Origin: Candidatus Zixiibacteriota bacterium
Lineage (GTDB): Bacteria > Zixibacteria > MSB-5A5 > GN15 > FEB-12
DNA length: 64,000 bases
Assembly (NCBI GenBank): GCA_028289585.1
Contig: JANQPI010000035.1
Location: 94,717 to 158,716 of the forward strand
Direction of reading: 5' to 3'
In this document: one piece after another, positions 7,599 to 16,835 of the stretch
Numbering within the stretch: position 1 is the stretch's first letter
How the letters are laid out: every line of letters begins with the position of its first letter
Notes under the pieces: model-generated
The model's database searches: none
Seen by the model: the letters and a program-made list of their open reading frames with translations, nothing else
What the model was told of the DNA's origin: nothing
Program-made: the position numbers and the translations under genes

Positions 7599-9518
7599 AT
7601 GCCTACGCGGGTAACAAACAATCTCCTGGTCGATCGAGTGCAGTTTAACACACAGCGATCGATCGCTCGATTTCTGGAGATGCAAGAGCAGATGTCAACC
7701 GGGCGACGCATCCGCATCGCCTCCGACGATCCGGTTGGGGCTGTCCGTGGTCTCAACTACCGGAATGAACTCGCCGGCATCGAACAGTGGTCGAAGAACA
7801 TCGCGCAGGGGTTGACGTGGAACAATACCTATGATTCTGCCCTGGCCGATCTGTCTGATATTCTGACAACAGCCAAAGAGATCGCCGTGGCAATGGCGAA
7901 CGACACGTACGACAATGTCGCTCGGATGGCCGCTGCCAATGAGGTGCAGTCGCTTTTTGAGCAGGCGTTGCAGATTAGCAACAGTACGATCGAAGGGCGG
8001 TCAATCTTTGGCGGATTCCAGACGCGCGACGAACCGTTCCTGCCGGCATCGAATGGCGTTACGTATCGTGGTGATACCGGTGCGATGCAATTTGACATCG
8101 ACAACGATCTGCGTGCGACGATCAACAGCAACGGACAAGATGTTTTCTTGCCACACGCGACAATTCTAGGTGCTGAAGCGGACCTCAATGTCGGCGTCGA
8201 TCTGACCACGTTGCTGGCGGATCTGCGGGGAGGGGACGGTCTCACCGCCGGGGCTCGCCTGATTGAAATTGTCGACAGCAATCTTGGTCTGACATCGACT
8301 ATCGATCTATCGGCCGCAACTACGCTCGATGACGTAATCGCAACGATCAATACTCAGTTGGTCATCGATGGCATCACAAATGTGACTGCGCAGCTCGGTG
8401 CCGAAGGAAACAATCTCTCGCTCGTTGCAACGGCCAACGGCTTGATTTCCGGCAGTACACCGATTGAAAACCTTCGTGGTGGCCTCGGTATCGACATGGA
8501 TACGGCCGCCTTCCAGATTTCCGACGGTGCCGCAATCGAGTTCACCGTCGATCTCTCCGGGGCGTCAACGATTGGAGATATCATTACGGCCGGCAACGCC
8601 GCTTTAGCCGCTAATGGTGTCAGCAACGTCTCTTTTGGCATTAATGCCACCGGAACCGGCGTGGTGATCACCGACAGTAACGGCACCCCGCTGGGGCTGG
8701 AGATTAGTGAAGACTCCGTAAACGGAAAAACCGCGCAACACCTCGGACTGGTGGGCAGCGTTGGGGCGCAACTCGACGGGGGGGACCTCGATCCTCAACC
8801 GGCGTTTGACGTCACCGACTCCGCGGGGGTGGCCGCATCCGAACTTGGGATTGCGGGGACTTTCTCGCTCACCCGGGTCGGCGACGATCTCAATCCACAG
8901 CTTCTCGCTACCACGCCGCTTTCACAGTTGGCCAATACCCTTGGCCTGGGTACGGGCGAATTCACGATCTGGCAGGGGGAACGGCGAGCGGATATCTCGC
9001 TTAATGGGCTGGTCACGATTCAGGATCTGCTCGATCGCATCAATGGATCAGGACTTGATGTCCTCGCCGAGATCAACGTCGGCGCAACGGGCATTCAAAT
9101 CGCCACTACCGACCCGACCCGATCGTTTGTCATCGAAAGTCCGTCGGGTCCGAATCTCGCTGGTGAACTGGGACTTTTCGGATCGACTGACATCATGGGT
9201 TCCCTGCTTTTGCTGGCCAACAGCCTGCGTCGTAATGACAGCGATGGGGCCGGTCAGATGCTCCAGTTTATCGATGACGCGGGGCTGCACATTCTAAGCG
9301 AACGGGCCACTGTGGGTGCGCGTACGATCCGTCTGGAGACAACCAATGAGCGGTTGGTCGATAAGGAACTCAGCTTTACCGAGCTGTTGTCGGAGAACGA
9401 AGATGCCGACCTTCCGGAGCTGATTACCCAGCTATCGACCTATGAGGCCAACTACCAGGCCGCTCTGCTCGCGTCGGCACGCATCATTCAACCATCACTG
9501 CTCGATTTTCTTCGATGA
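7599..9518 (+). CDS. flgL: Hook-filament junction protein FlgL (HAP3), enlarged
   Basis: FlgL is the second junction protein between hook and filament. The N-terminus (MPTRVTNNLLVDRVQFNTQRS, then MSTGRRIRIASDDPVGAVRG) and C-terminus (ELITQLSTYEANYQAALLAS then ARIIQPSLLDFL) are classic FlgL/flagellin D0-D1 sequence. With 639 residues it is about twice the length of the enterobacterial protein. The extra residues, about 190-530, look like repeated flagellin_IN-type modules (for example TLDDVIATINTQL, TIGDIITAGNAAL and TIQDLLDRINGSG). The gene starts six bases after csrA. Confidence 0.93.
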   Translation: MPTRVTNNLLVDRVQFNTQRSIARFLEMQEQMSTGRRIRIASDDPVGAVRGLNYRNELAGIEQWSKNIAQGLTWNNTYDSALADLSDILTTAKEIAVAMANDTYDNVARMAAANEVQSLFEQALQISNSTIEGRSIFGGFQTRDEPFLPASNGVTYRGDTGAMQFDIDNDLRATINSNGQDVFLPHATILGAEADLNVGVDLTTLLADLRGGDGLTAGARLIEIVDSNLGLTSTIDLSAATTLDDVIATINTQLVIDGITNVTAQLGAEGNNLSLVATANGLISGSTPIENLRGGLGIDMDTAAFQISDGAAIEFTVDLSGASTIGDIITAGNAALAANGVSNVSFGINATGTGVVITDSNGTPLGLEISEDSVNGKTAQHLGLVGSVGAQLDGGDLDPQPAFDVTDSAGVAASELGIAGTFSLTRVGDDLNPQLLATTPLSQLANTLGLGTGEFTIWQGERRADISLNGLVTIQDLLDRINGSGLDVLAEINVGATGIQIATTDPTRSFVIESPSGPNLAGELGLFGSTDIMGSLLLLANSLRRNDSDGAGQMLQFIDDAGLHILSERATVGARTIRLETTNERLVDKELSFTELLSENEDADLPELITQLSTYEANYQAALLASARIIQPSLLDFLR

Positions 9519-9534
9519 AGGGAAACGTTAGGCC

Positions 9535-10011
9535 ATGCTAATCGATAGTCTCCGCTTCGGATCGCTGGACGTACCCGACAATCGTGTCATCACGATGATT
9601 CGACCAATCCTCGGATTTGAGCACCTGTCTTCGTTCTGCCTCGTCGAGCACGATGATCTCCGACCGTTTATGTGGTTGCAGTCGACCGATGAGGCGCATC
9701 TGGCGTTTCTCATTGTTAATCCCGCCCTGTTTTACCCCGAGTACCGTATTCACATCAACTCGAACGAAATAGCCGAGCTCGAAGTGGCGAAGCCCGATGA
9801 TGTCGAAACATTTGTCATCGTGACAATTCCCGACACGCCAACGGAGATCTCGGTTAACTTACAGGGACCGATTCTGATAAACACAGTCAATCGTCGCGCC
9901 AAACAATTGGTTCTTACGAACGCGGCCTACACCGTTGACCATCGTATTCTCGATGCTCCGGCGATGCAGCGTTCAACCGAAACGATGCGCGAGGCCTCGC
10001 CCATCGCCTGA
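9535..10011 (+). CDS. fliW: Flagellar assembly factor FliW (CsrA antagonist)
   Basis: FliW binds either flagellin or CsrA. When flagellin is exported, free FliW inhibits CsrA and relieves repression of flagellin translation, as established in Bacillus subtilis. The 158-residue product has the family core: IRPILGFEHLSSFCLVEHDD near the start, LAFLIVNPALFYPEY in the middle, and NLQGPILINTVNRRAKQLVL near the C-terminus. The csrA-flgL-fliW cluster and the GGA-rich flagellin leader downstream support this role here. Confidence 0.93.
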   Translation: MLIDSLRFGSLDVPDNRVITMIRPILGFEHLSSFCLVEHDDLRPFMWLQSTDEAHLAFLIVNPALFYPEYRIHINSNEIAELEVAKPDDVETFVIVTIPDTPTEISVNLQGPILINTVNRRAKQLVLTNAAYTVDHRILDAPAMQRSTETMREASPIA

Positions 10012-10069
10012 CACCCCGGACCGGCGATGGGCCGGCATTGGAGAACCTCGAACGACAGGATGTCGACCG

Positions 10070-11656
10070 ATGGCTACCACTGATCCGACAACTGATTCTG
10101 TCTCACCGATTGATCTGGCAAAGCGGGCCAATGCGCTCTTGGAAACCGGAGAAGTCGAAGCGGCGTACCCGGCCGTAATAGCTCTTGCACAATCAGCACC
10201 GACCTATCCAACCCTGCTTACCGCGGGTCTCATTGCTCTTACACTGAAGCGTTCGGCGGAGGCACGTCAGCATTTTGTCGATGCTGATCGACTTGATAAT
10301 ACCCAGTTCGATGCTGCCTATAATCTTGCACTCCTTGACATTACTGAAGGGCGGGTCGGTGATGCTATCCCACGACTGAGAAATCTCATCGCGATGCATG
10401 ATGCTACTGCCCCGCTGTGGAATGACTTGGGCATTGCCTATGACCGAGCCAACCAACCGGGGCGTGCGCTTGCATGTTGGCGACGCGCCCTCCGGATCGA
10501 CCCTGGCTTCTCACTCGCCCGCAACAACGCCGGTGAATTCTCTCTGCGCACGGGACAACTGGCTGCCGGACACGCATTCTTCACGCGCGAGATCAAGCGT
10601 ACCGATCTTGAGTCACAATCTCAGGCCGAGACTAAGCGTTGGCTTGAACACTTGGCCTCAGCTCAAGTAACGGTCGACAGCGGCACAACTACTGGACTCC
10701 GTCTCAGCAATCAAAAGATTGCCGTTTTCGCCAACCACCGGGCGTTCATCACACCAATCATGGAGGAGTTCGCTACCCAGAACGACGTCCGTTACCTGGA
10801 CAATGATGATGTCCGCGAGATGGACAGCCTCCTTGAATGGGCCGATGTGGCCTGGTTTGAGTGGTGTGATCAATTGGTTCAGGTCGGGTCCCGGCGCCCC
10901 AAGACGTGCCCCGCTGTTTGCCGTCTCCATTCCTACGAATCGTTTACTGAGGTTCCGGGGGCGGTCGACTGGTCAAAGATTGATCGACTGGTTTTCGTTG
11001 CGTCGACAATCGAAACGTTAGTGAAGAGACGATTTCCAATCGCTTGTCCGACGCAGGTCATCAGCAATGGTGTCGATCTGGATCGTTACCGTTTCGATGC
11101 GGCTAAGCCCCGGACAAAGAGGATTGCCTACGTGGGGTACCTGCACCACCGTAAGAATCCGATCCTGCTGTTTCACTGCTTCAAGAAGCTTCACGCGTAC
11201 GATCCTGAGTTCTCGCTCCATATTGCGGGCGAACACCAGGAAATGCGTACGGCGTTGTACTGCGAACACTGGCTGCAGCAGAATCCGCTACCGATCCACT
11301 TTGATGGCTGGGTTGAGGATATTCCAGACTACCTCAATGACAAATCGTATGTCATTTCGTCGTCGCTCTGGGAGTCGTTCCATTATGCGGTAGCCGAAGG
11401 GATGGCATCGGGCTGTCTGCCCTTAATCCACGATTGGCCGGGTGCACGTCAGTTCTATCCGAATGAGTTTATCTTCGACGATCCCGATGAGTTCTTGCGG
11501 TTGGTGCAACGCTGTGAGTCGCAGGACTGGGCTGATATGCGGCAGGCAAACCGAGCGTTTATCGAACGCACCTATGACCACCGCACGAAGATACAAGAGA
11601 TCGATGATCTCCTCGTTGACGTTATTGCTACTCGCAGGCAAGGGAGCCAAAGTTGA
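10070..11656 (+). CDS. TPR-glycosyltransferase (GT-B type), probable flagellin modification
   Basis: The 528-residue protein starts with about 200 residues of TPR-like helices (VGDAIPRLRNLIAMHDATAP, PGRALACWRRALRIDPGF). The C-terminal half resembles a GT-B, glycosyltransferase group 1 domain. It includes QVISNGVDLDRYRF, then IAYVGYLHHRKNP (start of the second Rossmann domain) and SSSLWESFHYAVAEGMASG, which corresponds to the E-x7-E donor-site region. The start at 10070 is preceded by AGGA. It sits between fliW and a second TPR-glycosyltransferase, just upstream of flagellin. I infer O-glycosylation of flagellin; the sugar and acceptor cannot be read from sequence. Confidence 0.75.
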   Translation: MATTDPTTDSVSPIDLAKRANALLETGEVEAAYPAVIALAQSAPTYPTLLTAGLIALTLKRSAEARQHFVDADRLDNTQFDAAYNLALLDITEGRVGDAIPRLRNLIAMHDATAPLWNDLGIAYDRANQPGRALACWRRALRIDPGFSLARNNAGEFSLRTGQLAAGHAFFTREIKRTDLESQSQAETKRWLEHLASAQVTVDSGTTTGLRLSNQKIAVFANHRAFITPIMEEFATQNDVRYLDNDDVREMDSLLEWADVAWFEWCDQLVQVGSRRPKTCPAVCRLHSYESFTEVPGAVDWSKIDRLVFVASTIETLVKRRFPIACPTQVISNGVDLDRYRFDAAKPRTKRIAYVGYLHHRKNPILLFHCFKKLHAYDPEFSLHIAGEHQEMRTALYCEHWLQQNPLPIHFDGWVEDIPDYLNDKSYVISSSLWESFHYAVAEGMASGCLPLIHDWPGARQFYPNEFIFDDPDEFLRLVQRCESQDWADMRQANRAFIERTYDHRTKIQEIDDLLVDVIATRRQGSQS

Positions 11657-14226
11657 GCAGCACCGAGCGCACGTCGATACACGAGCTTCTGGAGCAAGGG
11701 GAAGATGCTCTTAAAGCAGGCGAAACTGACGAAATCAATGATTCTCTGGATCGCCTCCCCATCGATGTTGCCAGCCTGCTACCCGTCGATCGCGGCCGGT
11801 GGTATCGGCTGCGAGCTTTTGCTCATGACGCTACCGGTCGTCCAGTCGAAGCCCTGACGGCCTTAGAAGCGGCACGGGAGTTTTGGCCCGAGTCAACTGA
11901 GCTGTTGGCCCGATCAGTTGCCCTTCATCTTACACTTAATGATCCCGAAAAAGCAATTGAGCAGGCTGACCTTCTGCTCTCGAAGCTCGACAAGCAAAGT
12001 CTTTCACAGCAACTTCCCGATGCGCCTTTGTTTACGCCTGGCCGAACCGAAATTCTATCGCTACTGGCTCAGGCCTGTCGTGATACCGGGAAGACCCACC
12101 GCGCCCAGGAGTCGCTTGAGCAGGCAATCGCTTCCGATTCGGCTCAGGTCGAACCGTATCTCACGCTGGCGCGTCTGCACATCACCATGGGCGATCGTGC
12201 CGCCGCGATTGCCACGTTGCAGCGTGGTCTTGCAGCAGCGGTGACGACCGACGAACTGGCGATGACTCTGGACGAGCTGCAGTCGCGACCGACAGTCTCA
12301 GCCTGCATGATTGTTAAGAACGAGGCCGAGTTACTGCCGGAATGCCTTGAATCGATAGCGTCGTTCGTGGATGAGATCGTCGTTGTTGATACCGGCTCTA
12401 CTGATCACACGGTTGCGATAGCCAAAGAGTTCGGGGCTCGGATTTTTCACCAGCCCTGGGAGGGTGACTTCTCCAAGCACCGCAACTTCTCGCTCGATCA
12501 GGCCCGATCGGAGTGGCTCTTCGTTATCGATGCCGATGAACGACTTGAGCCGGAGGGACTAGCGGCCCTCCTCGATGCCATGGCTAACCCTGATGCCCGG
12601 GCGATCGCGCTGGGAGTCTTCAACTACTACCGCGATCACTCACACCAACGCAACTTCCTGCCGTCGGTTCGCTTCATTCGGCGCGACTCCGGCTATCGCT
12701 ACGAAGGTATCGTTCACAATCAGCTCCAGATTCCGGACAGTGAACCAGTTCTCCGGGTCGATGCCGCAATACGACATCTCGGATACGATCTCAGTTCCGA
12801 GAAGATGGAACAGAAATTTCAGCGATCGAAAGCACTGCTGGAAAAGCAACTCGCCGATGATCCGAATCATGCGTTCGCTCTTTTCAACCTTGCGCAACTG
12901 CTGCGTGGTCATGAAACACGGCACAACGAGTTTCTTCCGGAAATTGTTCGCCTGGCCGATCGAGCCGTTGCATTGACCGATCTTAAGCGACAGGAACAAC
13001 GCCATATTCATCTCATGTGCCTGAACCATCTTGCCTGGGGCCACTTCGAGTTGGGGAACTTCCGGGAAGCCGAACGCTTTGCCCAACAGGCGATCGCTGC
13101 TAAACCTGACTATCTTGACCCGTTGCTGGCGCTGGCTCATTGTCATGCCGCATCGAAGCGGTACACGGACGCTGAGGCGGCCTATCTTCACTATCTCGAT
13201 GCGCAGGCCAACTATGATCCGGCTCGAGAAATCGATGATATCATTGTTGCCAATCTCGATTCGCGGGTATCGGCTTGGTACGGTCTTGGGCTGATCGCTG
13301 AGATCAACGGTCGCCCCGAACGCGCCATCGACTGGTACCAGAACGCTGTAACCATCGCGCCGGACTATTTGGAGTTGTCCGGCCGACTCGGGTGTCTGTT
13401 AGCGGCTACCGATCACGTGACCGATGCCGAGCCGCATTTGAAGCGGCAGCTGGAGGGGAGAACACCCACGCTCGAGGCCGCACGCTGTCTTGGTGAGATT
13501 TACCGTCAGGACGGTCGCGTCCGAGCCTCACTTGACATCTTCACCGATGCTGCCGAACGCTGGCCCCGCGAACTGCCCGTACACCTTCGAGCGGTAGAGC
13601 TGACAGCCCAATTGAATCTTGATCTACGTTCGGTTACCTCCGCTGCCCGCGCCGCAGGTGTGCCAGAATCACATATCCGGGATGCCGAAGCCCGTGGGTG
13701 TCTGGCCGGGAACCGACCCGAACGCGCCATCGAGCTGCTGCACAATCTCGTTACGAGTGAACCGACATCGGCGCGCTGGAATGATCTGGGTATGGCGCAA
13801 TGTGGCATGGGGGATAGCGCTGCGGCGGTCGAGTCCTTTCGGCAGGCAACCACACTGCCGCCGGACCTTCCCGTTGCGTGGCGGAACCTTGGTGCGACCC
13901 TCGCGTCGACCCGAGATTACGAGGGAGCAATAGCCGCCTTCGATCGGTACTGCCGAACGGAGCCGTCAGACCGCGATGCTCAGCTCCGGATGGCGGAAAT
14001 CATGATAGTGGCAGGATATCTTGATGCTGCCATTTCGCGGTTCGAGTCACTCCTGACGGCTGATCCGAGCGATGGGGAGGCATGGATGGGTCTGGCGGAA
14101 GCATACCTTCGCGCCGGTGCTCTTGATTCCGCCAAGGTTGGCTTGACTCGCGCACTCGAGATCAATCCTGAGCACCCAGGAGCCCGTCAGCGACTCGCGC
14201 AAATCGGACCGACCGTGTCTGCCTGA
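11653..14226 (+). CDS. Large TPR protein with embedded family 2 glycosyltransferase
   Basis: The 857-residue protein has TPRs at both ends and a GT2 (GT-A fold) domain at about 215-400. Visible GT2 features are SACMIVKNEAELLPECLES, the nucleotide-binding VDEIVVVDTGSTDHTV and the metal-binding FVIDADERLEP. C-terminal TPRs (about 400-850) include PERAIDWYQNAVTIAPDYLE and DSAKVGLTRALEINPEHPG. The TTG start overlaps the upstream stop (TTGA) and has AAGGGAG in front, so the two glycosyltransferase genes are probably coupled. Its position just before the flagellin gene suggests flagellin glycosylation; this is inference. Confidence 0.78.
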   Translation: MSSTERTSIHELLEQGEDALKAGETDEINDSLDRLPIDVASLLPVDRGRWYRLRAFAHDATGRPVEALTALEAAREFWPESTELLARSVALHLTLNDPEKAIEQADLLLSKLDKQSLSQQLPDAPLFTPGRTEILSLLAQACRDTGKTHRAQESLEQAIASDSAQVEPYLTLARLHITMGDRAAAIATLQRGLAAAVTTDELAMTLDELQSRPTVSACMIVKNEAELLPECLESIASFVDEIVVVDTGSTDHTVAIAKEFGARIFHQPWEGDFSKHRNFSLDQARSEWLFVIDADERLEPEGLAALLDAMANPDARAIALGVFNYYRDHSHQRNFLPSVRFIRRDSGYRYEGIVHNQLQIPDSEPVLRVDAAIRHLGYDLSSEKMEQKFQRSKALLEKQLADDPNHAFALFNLAQLLRGHETRHNEFLPEIVRLADRAVALTDLKRQEQRHIHLMCLNHLAWGHFELGNFREAERFAQQAIAAKPDYLDPLLALAHCHAASKRYTDAEAAYLHYLDAQANYDPAREIDDIIVANLDSRVSAWYGLGLIAEINGRPERAIDWYQNAVTIAPDYLELSGRLGCLLAATDHVTDAEPHLKRQLEGRTPTLEAARCLGEIYRQDGRVRASLDIFTDAAERWPRELPVHLRAVELTAQLNLDLRSVTSAARAAGVPESHIRDAEARGCLAGNRPERAIELLHNLVTSEPTSARWNDLGMAQCGMGDSAAAVESFRQATTLPPDLPVAWRNLGATLASTRDYEGAIAAFDRYCRTEPSDRDAQLRMAEIMIVAGYLDAAISRFESLLTADPSDGEAWMGLAEAYLRAGALDSAKVGLTRALEINPEHPGARQRLAQIGPTVSA

Positions 14227-14254
14227 CAGCGCTGAAAAAGTCCTGACTCTACAG

Positions 14255-14281
14255 TAAAGAACTGCCCAGTTTCGCCGATTT
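14255..14281 (+). promoter_or_regulatory. Sigma28 (FliA) promoter of flagellin
   Basis: TAAAGAAC, an 11-base spacer, then GCCGATTT. The spacing TAAA-N15-GCCGAT is exactly that of the known sigma28 consensus (TAAAGTTT-N11-GCCGATAA). It lies 174 bases upstream of the flagellin ATG, giving a leader of about 165 bases. The presence of flgM downstream agrees with sigma28 control. Confidence 0.85.
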
Positions 14282-14289
14282 ACACGAGA

Positions 14290-14454
14290 GAGAAACGGAA
14301 AAGCCCACTTCGCGGGTAGCTTCGTTTCGCTATGACACGGTGATCCGTATCGGATTCGCGGATGCCTGACTCCTCATAGGACGACCTACGAGTTCTAACG
14401 ACGAATGAAAGTAGGTACGGAAACCTAAGGCCATAGCCAAGGAGGAGTTAACTC
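14290..14454 (+). promoter_or_regulatory. GGA-rich flagellin leader, candidate CsrA target
   Basis: The predicted untranslated leader contains seven GGA triplets (14297, 14352, 14360, 14379, 14419, 14441, 14444). The last two form the Shine-Dalgarno sequence AAGGAGGAG (14439-14447). GGA is the core of CsrA sites, and CsrA repression of the flagellin leader is established in Bacillus. A short hairpin (ATCCG at 14343-14347, CGGAT at 14351-14355) carries one GGA. With csrA and fliW upstream, the leader is a likely CsrA target. Confidence 0.55.
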
Positions 14455-16659
14455 ATGGCACTCCGTATAAATCACAACCTTGCGGCAATTAACGCCAATC
14501 GTAATCTGAAGATGACGACGGCGCATATGTCCAAGTCGATGCAGAAGCTGTCGTCCGGCTTCCGGATTAACCAGGCTGCCGATGATCCGGCCGGTCTCGT
14601 TATCTCCGAACAGTTCCGGTCACAGATTGCCGGCCTGAACCGCGCGATCCAGAACTCCGAAGGTTCGATCAGCATGATTCAGACCGCTGAGGGCGCGCTG
14701 ACCGAGATCAACAATCTGCTCATCTCAATGCGCGAACTCGCGATCCACGCCTCCAACGAAGGCTTCAACGATGACGATCAGCTCGCTGCCGACCAGGCGG
14801 AGATTGCTAACGCGATCAAGACGATCGATCGTATCGCGGCCAACACGCAGTTTGGTACGAAGAAGATCCTCGACGGCTCGAAGGATAACATTGCGACGAT
14901 CACCTCGGCCAACTCGTCCGGCCTGACGATCCAGCAGTCGTTCCTGTCGAATGGCAAGCACTCGGTCACAGCGACCAAGACTGCCGATTCGTCGTCGACC
15001 CTCAACACGACGTCCCTGGGTCTGTCGCTTCGTGGCATCGGCACCGATGGTGATCCGAACAACCTCGAAGAGAAGATCCACAACATCGATATCGTTCAGG
15101 CGTCCGACGCCGCCAAGAAGACCGGCAGCTCGTTTGACCTGACCGATGCTTTTGGTAACAATCTCGAAGTCGCTGCGTCCGCTGACAAAGCGATCATCTC
15201 GTCCGGTGCTGCCGCCGCCGCTGCGGCCAACGGTACGACCGGTCATGCCGGTACCTACACCTTCAACCTGAACTACCAGGAAAACGGTGAATCGGTGACC
15301 GGTAACCAGGCGCTTGAGATTGAGATCGAAGCCGGTGATTCGATTGCCGATGTCGCGACCAAGCTGAACGCGCAGATCTCGCTGAACTCGCGTCTCGCTG
15401 GTAAGATCGTTGCCCGCGCGACCGCCGGTACCAACCCGCTCCGTATCGAAGCCGCGAACGAAGGTTCGCAGTACTCGATCGAGGCGCTGGCCAGCTCGAC
15501 GACCGCCACGACGGCGTTTGTCGCCATCGGGTCCTCGGTCAACGACCGCGGTGCCTCGGCCAACCTGTTGAACTTCACGGTTAACTCCGCGAAGCACGAC
15601 AATCGCACTGCCAACGTCACCGTCGGTGCGGCGACCTACAGCTCGTATGATGCTCTCGTAACCGCGATCAACACCGCCCTCCGGACGACCGGTGGTGCTG
15701 GTGGTTTTGGTACGGTTTCGGGTGGTGGCGCGACCGATAACGACGTTCTCGCGTCGGTCGTTAACAATGATCAGGTCCAGTTTGCCACCCGCGATGAGGG
15801 TTCGGCTTACTCGATCAAGCTGAACGCTGGCGTTGCTGGCACCGGCAACCTTCGCAATGTTCTCGGTCTGACCGAGGATACGCTGGCCAACGCCGGTACC
15901 GATGCCCTCGTGAACTTTGGTGGCTACTCGAATGCAGTCAACAAGGTCGACTGGGGTGCGAACCGCGACATCACGCTGTACAACGCCGATGCCGATTCTT
16001 CGGCGCGTGGTTCGATCGACCTTCAGGTCGCCACAGCGCAGAACGGTATCAACGTCGGTAACCTGTTGCTCGACGTCAAAGCCGCGAAGTTCGACGTCCG
16101 CCTCAACGGCGGCCCGGCGACCTCGGTCACCGCGGGTGTCAATTCGACGGTTTTCAATGCCGACCGTTCCGAGTCGCTGATTGTCAACTACAGCCTCACC
16201 TCGACGGGCGGTACAGAGCAGATCAATAACTCCGATAGCTCGCTCGTCTTCCAGATCGGCGCCAACGTCGGTCAGACCGCCTCGATCGGTATCCGCAACA
16301 TGTCGGCCGGCTCGCTCAGCAAGGGCGTTGCGGGCAACATGTTCGCTTCGCTGGCCGAAATCGATGTCACCACTGTCCAGGGCGCTCAGGATGCCCAGAC
16401 GCTCATCGATGCCGCCATCGACGAGGTTTCCACGACTCGTGGTACCCTCGGTTCGTTCCAGAAGAACACGCTTGAGTCCAATCTGCGTAACCTCCGTATC
16501 GCCTCGCAGAACCTGACCGCGTCCGAATCGCAGATTCGCGACACGGATATGGCCGAGGAGATGTCGGAATTCACCAAGAACCAGATCCTGGTTCAGGCTG
16601 GTACCGCCATGCTCGCGCAGGCGAACCAGGTTCCGCAGACGGTCCTCTCGCTCTTCTAG
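14455..16659 (+). CDS. fliC: Flagellin (filament protein)
   Basis: This is the filament subunit. N-terminal D0/D1 (residues 1-140) is canonical: MALRINHNLAAINANRN, LSSGFRINQAADDPAGL and NSEGSISMIQTAEGALTE. C-terminal D1/D0 includes NLTASESQIRDTDMAEEM and ends QANQVPQTVLSLF. At 734 residues it is large; residues about 150-640 form the variable surface region, rich in Ala, Thr, Ser and Asn, and suitable for glycosylation. The ATG follows AAGGAGGAG. Upstream lies a sigma28 promoter and downstream a terminator-like hairpin, so it is probably a single-gene transcript. Confidence 0.97.
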   Translation: MALRINHNLAAINANRNLKMTTAHMSKSMQKLSSGFRINQAADDPAGLVISEQFRSQIAGLNRAIQNSEGSISMIQTAEGALTEINNLLISMRELAIHASNEGFNDDDQLAADQAEIANAIKTIDRIAANTQFGTKKILDGSKDNIATITSANSSGLTIQQSFLSNGKHSVTATKTADSSSTLNTTSLGLSLRGIGTDGDPNNLEEKIHNIDIVQASDAAKKTGSSFDLTDAFGNNLEVAASADKAIISSGAAAAAAANGTTGHAGTYTFNLNYQENGESVTGNQALEIEIEAGDSIADVATKLNAQISLNSRLAGKIVARATAGTNPLRIEAANEGSQYSIEALASSTTATTAFVAIGSSVNDRGASANLLNFTVNSAKHDNRTANVTVGAATYSSYDALVTAINTALRTTGGAGGFGTVSGGGATDNDVLASVVNNDQVQFATRDEGSAYSIKLNAGVAGTGNLRNVLGLTEDTLANAGTDALVNFGGYSNAVNKVDWGANRDITLYNADADSSARGSIDLQVATAQNGINVGNLLLDVKAAKFDVRLNGGPATSVTAGVNSTVFNADRSESLIVNYSLTSTGGTEQINNSDSSLVFQIGANVGQTASIGIRNMSAGSLSKGVAGNMFASLAEIDVTTVQGAQDAQTLIDAAIDEVSTTRGTLGSFQKNTLESNLRNLRIASQNLTASESQIRDTDMAEEMSEFTKNQILVQAGTAMLAQANQVPQTVLSLF

Positions 16660-16690
16660 ACACCGTTCCGTACCAGTAGTTAGCCCCTCC

Positions 16691-16722
16691 AGCCGGAGGC
16701 AGCCGTAAGGCCGCCTCCGGCT
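16691..16722 (+). terminator. Terminator-like hairpin after flagellin
   Basis: A perfect 10-bp stem (AGCCGGAGGC at 16691-16700, GCCTCCGGCT at 16713-16722) encloses 12 bases, in which GCC and GGC can pair further around GTAA. The T-rich tail is weak. It lies 31 bases after the flagellin stop and three bases before the fliD promoter. Confidence 0.65.
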
Positions 16723-16724
16723 TC

Positions 16725-16751
16725 TAAATATCACGCGTTCCCCGCCGATAT
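16725..16751 (+). promoter_or_regulatory. Sigma28 (FliA) promoter of fliD operon
   Basis: TAAA at 16725-16728, a 15-base spacer, then GCCGATAT at 16744-16751: exact sigma28 geometry and a near-consensus -10 box. It lies 84 bases before the fliD ATG and directly after the flagellin terminator hairpin. It probably drives fliD, fliS, the FlgN-like gene and perhaps flgM. Confidence 0.82.
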
Positions 16752-16835
16752 CATGGGTAAGGGGACGGGATGAACTGCCTCCGGCTCCAGGACCGGAGCC
16801 GCCCGTACTCAGACGTGGCAAAGGAGTAGCCGCAC

